Source of the DNA: Bilabrum cf. latius
Taxonomy: Eukaryota; Bigyra: Bicosoecida; Bigyra; Bicosoecida
Direction: 5' to 3'
Assembly (NCBI GenBank): GCA_965178125.1
Contig: OZ237776.1
Coordinates: forward strand, 310,001-374,000
Length of the DNA: 64,000 nucleotides
The position numbers and the translations under genes are program-made. The notes beneath the pieces are model-generated. The model was not told the origin of the DNA. It did no database searches and saw nothing but the letters and a program-made list of their open reading frames with translations. Each line of letters starts with the position of its first letter. The stretch's first letter is position 1. Shown here in pieces: positions 53,801 through 62,000 of the stretch.

Positions 53801-55841
53801 CCTTGCACACCTTGCACTCCTCAAGCCCGCGTACATCGGCGAACCGCCCTGGCTGGCACGCCTTGCATGCACTCTAGCCGGCCTCATCGTTGTACCTCCC
53901 AGTGGGACAATCCACCGGCAGGATTGAACCCACTTGGAATGCATAGGTGCCACGAGGCACCGAGAAACACTACAAGCTACCTTGTGACGACTAGAAACGC
54001 CCTATTGGGCATGGTGTACACGACGATGTACCGCTTGCTGGTTGGTATCGACCAGCCGGACACAAGGCGCACTGTCCAGACCTAGGAGAAGCGGCAAACT
54101 TGCCGGCTGGACACGCTCGGCACTGCTCGGCTGCTCCAGTTGCATAACGACCCGAGGGGCAGTCATCACACTGTGAAGATCCTAGACTCGCGGCAAAGCG
54201 GCCAACAGCGCAACCCGTGCAGACTGCATCTCCAGATCGAGAGAAGCGTCCTGGCTGGCACTCGGTGCACGACGACGCTCCCGCGATTGCCGATGTTCCA
54301 GCACTACAGGCACTGCAACCAGTCTACTCTGCATTGGGTATGGTGCCCCCACTGCATTGCACGCAGCTGCTGGCATTCGCGCCCGAGTACGTGCCCGCCG
54401 GACAGCCCGAGCAGCTGCTGGCATTCGCGTCCGAGTACGTCCCCGCCGGACAGCTCGCGCAGCTGCTGGCATTCGCGTCCGAGTACGTCCCCGCCGGACA
54501 GCCCGAGCAGCTGCTGGCATTCGCGTCCGAGTACGTCCCCGCCGGACAGCCCGCGCAGCTGCTGGCATTCGCGTCCGAGTACGTCCCCGCCGGACAGCTC
54601 GAGCAGCTGCTGGCATTCGCGTCCGAGTACGTCCCCGCCGGACAGCTCGAGCAGCTGCTGGCATTCGCGTCCGAGTACGTCCCCGCCGGACAGCTCGAGC
54701 AGCTGCTGGCATTCGCGTCCGAGTACGTCCCCGCCGGACAGCCCGCGCAGCTGCTGGCATTCGCGTCCGAGTACGTCCCCGCCGGACAGCTCGAGCAGCT
54801 GCTGGCATTCGCGTCCGAGTACGTCCCCGCCGGACAGCTCGAGCAGCTGCTGGCATTCGCGTCCGAGTACGTCCCCGCCGGACAGCTCGAGCAGCTGCTG
54901 GCATTCGCGTCCGAGTACGTCCCCGCCGGACAGCCCGAGCAGCTGCTGGCATTCGCGTCCGAGTACGTCCCCGCCGGACAGCCCGAGCAGCTGCTGGCAT
55001 TCGCGTCCGAGTACGTCCCCGCCGGACAGCTCGAGCAGCTGCTGGCATTCGCGTCCGAGTACGTCCCCGCCGGACAGCCCGAGCAGCTGCTGGCATTTGC
55101 GTCCGAGTACGTCCCCGCCGGACAGCCCGAGCAGCTGATGGCATTTGCGTCCGAGTACGTCCCCGCCGGACAGCCCGAGCAGCTGCTGGCATTCGCGTCC
55201 GAGTACGTCCCCGCCGGACAGCCCGAGCAGCTGCTGGCATTCGCGTCCGAGTACGTCCCCGCCGGACAGCCCGAGCAGCTGCTGGCATTTGCGTCCGAGT
55301 ACGTCCCCGCCGGACAGCCCGAGCAGCTGCTGGCATTTGCGTCCGAGTACGTCCCCGCCGGACAGCCCGAGCAGCTGCTGGCATTCGCGTCCGAGTACGT
55401 CCCCGCCGGACAGCCCGAGCAGCTGCTGGCATTCGCGTCCGAGTACGTCCCCACCGGACAGCCCGAGCAGCTGCTGGCATTCGCGTCCGAGTACGTCCCC
55501 GCCGGACAGCCCGAGCAGCTGCTGGCATTGTAGAGCGACGAGTAGTATCCAGGCTGACATGGTACGCATGCCGGTCTGTGCCACGCAAATCCGTTCCCGC
55601 ATACGCACGAGATGTTGCCGCCATGGAAACTGCTAATATTCTGATTATTAAGTGTTGCATTGGTTAATGCAGCTGGCCTTGCATTTTCTATGCAGTTGGC
55701 TTGTGCAAAAGAGAAGAAGCCAAAGCCTGCCGCAAAGACAACAATTATGAACATAATTGACGGTACAAGCTCATCAATCCTCCACAAATATGATGTTTTA
55801 CTTAATGGCCGCAATCTCCCCTGTTGGCGCTATTGTGGCAT
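11892..55841 (-). CDS. giant single-exon surface protein, about 14,650 residues
   Basis: One minus-strand frame runs from ATG 55841 to TAA 11892-11894 (43,950 nt) with about 155 in-frame TAGs and no TAA or TGA. I read the codons across every gap between TAG-bounded pieces to confirm this. Order (approximate residues): basic N-terminus then hydrophobic segment MFIIVVFAAGFGFFSF (27-48); 24 near-identical Cys-rich repeats (105-492); diverged GCC2/GCC3 repeats (to about 750); RCC1-like repeats (about 950-2650); long region without recognised domains (to about 5730); a Cys-rich insert then Pmp-like beta-helix (about 5735-8000); Ig-like modules (about 8280-12900); EGF-like Cys-rich segment, multi-pass membrane domain (about 12970-13770); cytoplasmic tail. 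This resembles very large algal and protist surface proteins that end in 'GPLC..C' plus several membrane spans. Likely role: adhesion, cell coat or sensing (inference). ATG 55841 is the first in-frame ATG after a TAA at 56076; Met at 55754 is an alternative. A TAG lies at codon 4. Confidence 0.92.
12390..12795 (-). repeat. direct repeat in the cytoplasmic tail of the giant protein
   Basis: About 80 bp at 12395-12472 recur at about 12713-12790 with a few differences. Both encode ASRSREPAEGPT followed by VMDG. A second short repeat in the tail is FRGSNPM (13.9 and 13.7 kb). The tail is basic and Ser-rich and reads through several TAGs (13656, 13290, 12654, 12627, 12267, 12078, 11919) to the TAA. 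Confidence 0.75.
14247..16943 (-). other. Cys-rich segment and multi-pass membrane domain of the giant protein
   Basis: An EGF-like stretch (CDSCPANHYADGYDGKACIEC, PTGVDCSGG, then GYGGPLCATCAASGY and FQCVKC, 16.8-16.4 kb) leads into hydrophobic spans: VGVTALGAAAFMFYISVV (16.35), YISLFMTGIAIVVGVLMNIL (16.08), STAVLLTFMTLPTVITQGLG (15.4), VAIAAVVILILGLTFPMIMV (15.25), IIRKTCIILFGTFV and AVILASFVAVISLVA (15.05-14.97), GLVSLVATQILSLIFL (14.9) and VITVVLLALNATVYLALIA (14.6). Between spans, FGFLFKGYDVERQRYWWESV is a motif I associate with the C-terminal membrane domain of giant protist surface proteins. A basic coiled coil (RKLARLRKQLQKYEKSKNKQ, 15.88 kb) sits in a cytoplasmic loop. Confidence 0.75.
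17000..31000 (-). other. Ig-like modules of the giant protein
   Basis: A recurring motif 'D-x-x-G-x-A-x-F-(about 10)-A-x-x-G-x-x-V-x-L-x-x-x-C' is visible, as in DAQGKAVFDQVAVESALEGVEVSLQLLC (27.9 kb), GADGVARFDGTALAAPFG-VPLRVGC (19.6 kb) and APMGSVVQLRADC (28.5 kb). Related Cys strands include TVRCQLPSGVEVSVRLP (20.6) and WSCSLPSGTTVTGAPFALRV (23.9). The pattern recalls bacterial Ig-like/invasin-type repeats. Intervening stretches are long and Ala/Ser-rich. Module number and exact family need a profile search. Confidence 0.5.
31900..38639 (-). other. Pmp-like parallel beta-helix region of the giant protein
   Basis: Starts with a short Cys-rich insert (CSDGTYLEL, CRQCPPWYYCPDGSGPYPCP at 38.6 kb). 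Then come many 'G-G-A/C-I/V' turns spaced by short hydrophobic strands: SGSGGAILLSS, LGSGGAIRVLSS, SRHGGAIAAD, LLGGGAIRAA, GSGGCIEL (36.1-35.5 kb), GDGGGMAVLSS (36.8), SFGGCLASHN (34.8), SFGGCIAANGS and AMGGAIFSGG (32.2). This is the pattern of polymorphic-outer-membrane-protein-like parallel beta-helix repeats found in chlamydiae and in several protist surface proteins. Confidence 0.7.
38640..47741 (-). other. central region of the giant protein, domains unrecognised
   Basis: About 3,000 residues in the same open frame. Composition is Ala/Ser/Gly-rich with scattered Asn-linked glycosylation sequons and Cys. Possible further propeller-like or lectin-like blades are hinted at (ICCEGKCFSD near 47.3 kb; YIAAGPFRIAGV and MYTIRLTFEFRL near 43.9 kb), but I cannot assign a family. 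TAG density is highest at 39.7-40.6 kb (ten codons in about 850 nt). Confidence 0.5.
47742..53000 (-). other. RCC1-like repeat region of the giant protein
   Basis: Repeated motifs of the form 'I/V-x-x-G-x-x-x-x-C-A/G-x-x-x-x-G-x-V-x-C-W/F-G'. Examples: LAAGRAHMCFIESSSRAIRC (about 52.5 kb), SFCALVSRPEQLIVCWGS (51.8), IQCGNTHVCGTTRSGKAVCW (51.7), VATGLASACLATARGTVACF (51.2), VTVGAGFVCAML (51.0), VCMGRDFGCTLSELGAVHC (48.8), GTCPICWGSD (48.4). These fit beta-propeller blades of the RCC1 superfamily, with long insertions between blades. Blade count cannot be fixed by eye. Confidence 0.7.
53592..54367 (-). other. diverged GCC2/GCC3 Cys-rich repeats of the giant protein
   Basis: At least ten further repeats of the CPxGxF/Y-type, now highly diverged (CQPGRFSRS, CAVGRFAAS, CPSGRYATG, CPAGKFAAS, CPAGRYQPA, CKAGTYQPN). 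Four TAGs fall at consensus positions: GRF-TAG-SSQGSL-TAG-CF (53991, 53970), NDEAG-TAG-SACKAC (53874) and NAE-TAG-TGCSAC (54324). Neighbouring repeats, and the family consensus, place Gln at these positions (for example SSQCDDC, SGQCALC). Confidence 0.85.
54368..55530 (-). repeat. 24 copies of a 48-bp coding minisatellite (GCC2/GCC3 repeats)
   Basis: Tandem 48-bp units in frame, each encoding 16 residues, SSCSGCPAGTYSDANA, with rare changes (G to S or A in the second Cys pair, one A to V, one S to I, one D to G). This is the short ephrin-receptor-like GCC2/GCC3 Cys-rich motif. Every unit carries an N-glycosylation sequon at the junction (N-A-S). Near-identity at DNA level implies recent expansion or gene conversion. 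Since 48 is divisible by three and the unit lacks stops in most frames, long false ORFs appear on both strands here. Confidence 0.95.
55665..55841 (-). other. N-terminus of the giant protein: basic leader plus signal/anchor segment
   Basis: From ATG 55839-55841 the frame reads a short Gln/Arg-rich leader (MPQ, TAG, RQQGRLRPLSK), then SYLWRIDELVPS, then a strong hydrophobic run (IMFIIVVFAAGFGFFSFAQA) ending before NCIENARP. If translation starts at the internal Met (55752-55754) it is a cleavable signal peptide. From 55841 it is a long leader or a type II anchor. Either way the next 13,000 residues are extracytoplasmic. Confidence 0.7.
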
Positions 55842-56088
55842 CAGTTGGATGATGTTGCACTCATACACTGGAGGGCGACGTGGAGTCTTCCGAGTCGCAT
55901 TTGGGTGGAACTGCGGACCTCCGCCGGTCTCAGATATTTCCGAAAGCTCGTACCAGAATACTGCAGCTTTGATGGTACGATTGTCACTAACACAAACCAG
56001 TAGCAAAGGCCGAATTCCACCACAGAAGCCATGGAGACGCCGTCGTGGCTTGGATCTGGACTGGGTCCCGATTTGTTAGGACTGGTCC
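55842..56088. promoter_or_regulatory. shared divergent promoter region of the two giant genes
   Basis: Only 247 bp separate the first in-frame ATG of the minus-strand giant gene (55841) and the proposed ATG of the plus-strand giant gene (56089). Both promoters and 5' leaders must lie here or extend into coding sequence. No TATA box or other element stands out. Frame 1 on the plus strand is open through this region, so a more upstream start for the plus gene (ATG near 55972) cannot be excluded. Confidence 0.5.
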
Positions 56089-59000
56089 ATGTCTTCCAGC
56101 CTCGCGATATTTGCAATCACCATGCTGCTACGAATGCGGCCAGGTTCCTTTGCGTTGAAGTCACAGGTTGCATGCTGGCCCTACGAGTCTGATAGAATCT
56201 GCACAGACAGGAAGGGAGAAGAGTATCTGGCGCGCAACGTTGGGGACAACGTCACAGAGCGCGAGTTTGCTAAATCCGTGAGACGTATACGAAGCAACTG
56301 CGACTGTCACCCTCATGTCACATAGGCTGGTATTTTTAATTCAATCCAAAAATATTCTCGCGCAGGTATTCGTTGGCGATGGATTTGTTGCTGGTATTGC
56401 GCACGTAGACGTAGCAGATATGCCATCGCTCCTCTTTGCCAGCCAAAGCCGGCTAAGTTCAGGCCAGCAAACTGCCAATAATTTAATCGATAGCGAATTC
56501 AGGTATAGCTCAACCCGACAGGTGTGGACAAGCATGGCTGGCTCGGCGGATGGCCGAGTTTTGTGCCTTCTTGGCTGGTCCGGTTCGATGCGATGTGCGA
56601 CAGCTACGTCGAGATTTGATTTGTTTGCGTAGGCTGCTAGTACAAAACTTGTCCTGAGAACTAGGTTCGGCAGGTTACCCGGCGAGCGCTCGATCTTTTC
56701 TAACAGCCAAGTCGCAGACAAGCTGACCGACGACAGCTTGGACACATTCATTTTGGCGCTTGGCAAAGGGAAGCCATTAGAAATTGCGTTACGTTCAACC
56801 CTTTTGTCGCAAACAATGCATATTCATGTTGAACTGCGTCGCTCCGCTTCGACCCGATCGCCATCTGGATTGATTTCTTTGGGTTGTACTGCTCTAACCA
56901 ATTGCTTGATGTCGCCAGGGAGGGTCATCAGCATCACTGCAGTTGGTGATCATGATTACCTGCTCAAAACTAGGGGTCTTTTCGATAGTATTCAGTTGAT
57001 GCAGCCACCTGCTGATTTTGCTTGGATTGTGAAGGAGTTACACTTCTTGAACTCGGATCCTGCAGCAATCGCGTCATAGTTCGGACGTAACATAGCGATA
57101 ACCCACGATATTACAAAAGACAACCTCAAATCGTGGAGTATGAAGGCCTCCAAGTCATTTTCAGCTAGGGCCAGCTTAAGCCAAGCTGCGGTTACGTCCA
57201 GCGGCTCGCATGTCTGCGTCGTCCGCAAATCTCGTCATAAAGCTGTGACATGTATGGATAGCGGCACGGCATATCCAAGCGATAGCGATGGACATACAGA
57301 CGATCTTACTGGTATGTTTCACACGAGATCGCGCGCGGCAGTTGCAGACCTGTGTGCCGGCAATGGCTTCGTTTGTGCTATGTCGGTCGGCGGTTCCCTC
57401 ACTTGCCGGTCAGCGGACGGAGATGAACAAGCACAGGAGCTGGAGTCCGCTGGCGCAAACCAGACCGAACCTCTCGTGCGCCACCCAGCAATGTCGTGCT
57501 CTTCTCGTGGTGTGTGCACCCTGCAAACGCTCCTGGCTGAAGCGCGTCCGTCAAACGAAAGCTGCGGTCTCCCAGCCAGATCAGTCGTCCGATGCTGCGG
57601 TGACATTGCCGTCGACCTGCTGGGGCAGCAGCCGGACTCTATTTTGCTTCCGTCCCTCTCGATGTAGTTTGTGCGTCAACAGAACACAACCTGCGTCGAG
57701 GCAGTCGTGTTCGAGAGCCAACACTCCGTTTGCAGCGCGCCCGATGCCCACAGACCAACTCCTCCGAACCAGCTGTCTATCGCGTAGAACGGGGCCGCTA
57801 TCGCCGTTCTGCTTCTGGACGCGCGTGGTCGTATGACTCCGGTGCCTAGCTATTGGGCCACACCAGAAAAGCCGACGCAACGGCGAGGTCTTGACGACAC
57901 ACTCGTCGACCTGCAAGAAGTCACCCTAAGCACGTTTGCGGACGATGTTGCGACAGCCTGGGCCAGAAAGCTTGCGGCTGGTCAGCTGACGGGGCTACTC
58001 GCCCGGCAACGGCCAGCAATGAACGGGTCAAGCGCGTGGAGCCATTCGGTACAGGGTCCGGTCCTCGTACCGGCCTCGGGCAGGTGGCAGCTATCCGCAA
58101 GCAGCACGCAGGCGTGCGGAACACCGCCCTACGGCGGCATGGTGATTTGCGTGGATTTCGTGGAGGACCTTGGGTACTCGTTGGGCGGGCGTAGGGCAGT
58201 TGCTGCAGTGCTTCAATCCGAGGTCCTGTCGAATTCGGTGTCGACCGGAGCTCCTCGAGCGACAGTCTCTGGGAATGATGAACACGACTCTCTCGAACCA
58301 CAAAGCCCGCAGCGAGCCTTGGTTCCGTACTCTGGATTGGATCGTGATGGCTTGGACTGGGCGAGAGATGCTTTGCCTCGGGAGGCAGGCCACCCATATG
58401 CCATGCAAGACAGGTACTGGACCTCTGGGAAAGAGCATCCAAACTATGCAGCCGCGCTTCGCCTCGAAGGAATAGCAACCGATCGGAGCCGTTTAGACGA
58501 GGTGCGGCTCGTAGGAGCTGTCTTGGTTGAGGGGCACGGCCTGGTCGTGAGCCACGCAATGAGGGTCGACGGTAATCTCACTGCAAGGCAATTCGAAGAG
58601 CCATTCACGTGCGCACCAGCATAGCGTCTTGAGCCCGTGCTTGGCCCAAGCCGTGTGCTTGTGGACTCGCGATGGCCTCACTCCGGGCTTTCCCGCAATC
58701 GAGCCCTCGCATCTGCGCCCATCCGAGACGCGATACGGCGTGACGGTTTGATCGGGAGGACTGGCATTGGCTCTGTGTCTGACCTGGAGTAGCTCTGGGC
58801 GAGACTGCTAGCCTCAGAGAGACTTTCAGAAGATATTCTCTACCACAGAGCCTCGAACACGAGTTTGCTGACGTCCGCCGGCAGGCTTACGGCTGTGCAT
58901 CTCGACTCACTCGCTGGAAGCCAGCATGGTCTTGGCGTGAGTGCGAGCGGAGCGCAAGTCAGCTGCGCCAACAAGACAGTGTACAAGCTATGGGGTGCCT

Positions 59001-62000
59001 CGAGCAATTCATGGGCAGCATCAGGCTCTATCAATCGACAGAGACAGTCCTGGATGGCACATCAAGCTCTGCTCTCCAGCACACGGCAAGGCACCGCTGG
59101 GTGGAGCACGGTGGTTCCTTTGACCGCGGCAAGCACAGACATAGTTACCAGGACCCTCAATGCCGAGTGCAAAGGCGCACAGACCTCGAGCTACACCGAG
59201 GACGTATCACGGTCTCCCTATGGCATCGCGCTGTTCGCGGGGTCTGCACTCCCGGCCGAGCGAGGCAACGGAACGGTGTTCCCCACCGTTCCAAGGGTTG
59301 CGTAGCTCCCAGAGGTTGGTAGCCAGAGCACACAATGTTCTCCAAGCACTGATAGAACATACGCGGGAGTTGCAGCTGTGACTACGTCTCCCTCATTCGT
59401 TGTGCAAGGCGGCGTTGAGGTCGCAGCGACCAGCGGCAGCGACGGTACGAGGCGCGCGACGGTCCTGTTCCGACCTCCTGTAGCTGGAGCGAATCGGAAT
59501 GATTTGCTTCTGAAGGACTACTCGTCGGGTCAACTGTGTGAAAGCATCGCTGACGTGGCCGAATCGCGTGCGTCCACCAGCCTCGTTGGCGCTCTGACGG
59601 TGGCAGACGGTACCATCTGCGGCATCGAAGTGCCGGCTGACATGCTGGAGAACCATCACTTGCACCGCGACAAGCGAATGGCACTAGGGAGCAAGTACGT
59701 GTGCCACGCATTGCCATTACCAACGTCTGGCCTTAGGATTGGTCGTGCAAATACTGGGAGCACGCCGGCATCCCTTCACGGAGCGCAATCCCAGCAAGGA
59801 GCCATTCGAGCAGCCGCCCTTGAGCGTCGAAGCTAGCTCTACAAGGACGTGGTTGCTCTTGCTCGCAAATTTGGATAGACTCCTCCTTCAACACTAGAAT
59901 TCCTGAACCAGTCGACTGGCCTAGACAACGCATAGGAAATCCGGCAAGATGTTCTGGGCCATGCAGCGTCTTCCATCCAGGCGTGCATGCCGACGGGTCT
60001 GCTGCCGCCACTCAATTCGAATCCTTTTCGGAATGGTATCCCTCAGAGGTACGCTACCAAGTACAATTTCGGAGGCGGTCGAAGGACAACGGGCCCCGAT
60101 CTGGTATCACTATTTGGCTCTGGGTATGGGGAGGGCAGCACCGTGGATTCCTCAGTGCCCATCTCAGGCTTCGGGGGTTGCATGTGCGCTGCCAGAATGG
60201 ACGCGTCGCGGTCTGATCCCGGACTATCCGAAGACGCACGCGTAAATTCCGGAATAGTCTGCTGGGGTGCTACCGCTGATTCTGCCATTGGGACACGATG
60301 CGACCTCCTGGCGTCATCATCGTCGGAATCAGTCCTGCACTCATCAAACGCGGCCGCCTGGGAATACATTGCGCAGCGCGTCCACCACTAGCTGATTGGG
60401 TAGGCGATTATCAATGAAACGTGGACCCCACCCAAGGCAAACATGTCAGAAGTCACGCATGATGCGCCCCGGTCATCGCTCCCGACCAAAGAAGAACCAC
60501 CTGCATTCCTGCGGTGCGAACAGATGCACAGCCCTGCCTTTCATCAGGCCAAGAGTGCGGAGAGCACGGTTCTGGCTCATTACCGAGCACTGCGAGCGGA
60601 CCTGAATTCCAGTGCTTGGATTCGTAGGGCACGTCCCAGCTTCGTTGGCGGTGCCAGTGCCTCCACAAGAGTGCTGGATGTGTCGACTGGGTAGAGGCAC
60701 GTATGTTATATCTAGGCGACTCGAATGCGCTTTAGGATTCTCAGCGAGGTGTCCAGGAACAACGTGATACAAAATGAGACGACAAACACAGGTGACATAG
60801 ATGCAGCTGTCCTGTGTTCTGCCCAGGCAGGTTCGAGTGAGCTTGTGCGAGTTCCTAGGACTCTCGCCCCAGCCCAGCGAGCCAACGTGACATTGGCGCC
60901 CGCAACGGTTGCACATTACTACCCAGACACAAGGTACAGGCTCATCAACGGAACGGAGGAGCTTGCAGATGCTGTGAATGCATCGGGCTGCAACTGCACA
61001 AGAGTAGTCGGCCAAGTGGAGCAATGCCGGCGGGTTATCAGCACTCCGCGGGGCAATGGGACAGAAAATCAAAATGAAGCTTACGGCTGCCCTAGTAACG
61101 TGCTGCAGGCTGTCGTAACTGGTGATTTGTCCAATGTGACTTGCTGGGAGACCTGCACTGCTTCCCCGAGACCGGACGAATACGTTCTTCCCCCTGTACC
61201 TCGAGCGGTGATTGCTTGGTCCGACACGCTGGCTGATCATGCATCGGAACGTAGAGCCATCTAGTGGTTGTAGCTTGTCTCTCGAATCGCTCAGAACCTA
61301 TCCGATGCTTGCAGAATTTCCATGGCACGTGGACTATCAGGTGCAGGGGACCGGCTGCCTCTGATTCCCATCTCATGGTCGAATGTGTCAACGGGGGCTG
61401 ACGCAGGGGACAACTCTTCAGCGTGGAATGCGTCCACTCTGCAACAGTGTAAACTGAACGATTCCACTGCCGGATTGAACTGGTCCGGGTCTGTGGACAT
61501 TGTGAATCTGTGCCGCAACTCGAGTGGTGGTGCTCACCACGATGCTTGGACCTATGCCCGGAATGCCTCTGTAGCCGTCTGCCACGAGTGGCTGCTTGCA
61601 GGCAACCGTAGTTCTCTCCAAACAGTTGCATCGCTATTGGAGCCATCATTAGCAGCTCGTCCCGCCGGGGAAGACGGTTTTCACGAATCTGGCATTGACC
61701 GATGGAACGCAACGCTCTTCGGCCGTGAGCGACCCATCGTGCCGTTCGGGAACACGTTGGCTGAGGCGAGGTCCCAAAAATGGAGCCAGGCAGATCCGTA
61801 CGAAGCGAACCGACTGTTTCCGACACGAGTGTGCTCGGGCATTGACTTTTCGTGCGCTCTTGATCACATGGGATTGATTCAGTGCTGGGGCAAGGCTGCT
61901 CCAGTCGGCAACGCAACCACAAGTGGCGGCCTTGCTTCCACCCTTCATCCGATCGCCGACGGCACCCTGCAAGAGGATGTGATTCTTCTCGTAGCTCAAG

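Noticed and set aside
54368-55530. CRISPR-like array
   Set aside because: Units are contiguous with no spacers, and they encode Cys-rich repeats in a 44-kb frame.
54140-55667. Very long open frames on the plus strand and other minus frames across the 48-bp array (430-490 codons each)
   Set aside because: They arise because the 48-bp unit is divisible by three and lacks stops in most frames. The translations are repetitive (GDVLGRECQQLLGLS, RAAAGIRVRVRPRRT) with no flanking coding signal, whereas the chosen frame continues as Cys-rich repeats on both sides.
11892-55841. A string of about 70 small genes or a decayed pseudogene under the standard code
   Set aside because: All pieces lie in one frame, the breaks are always TAG and never TAA or TGA, and domain repeats continue across breaks.
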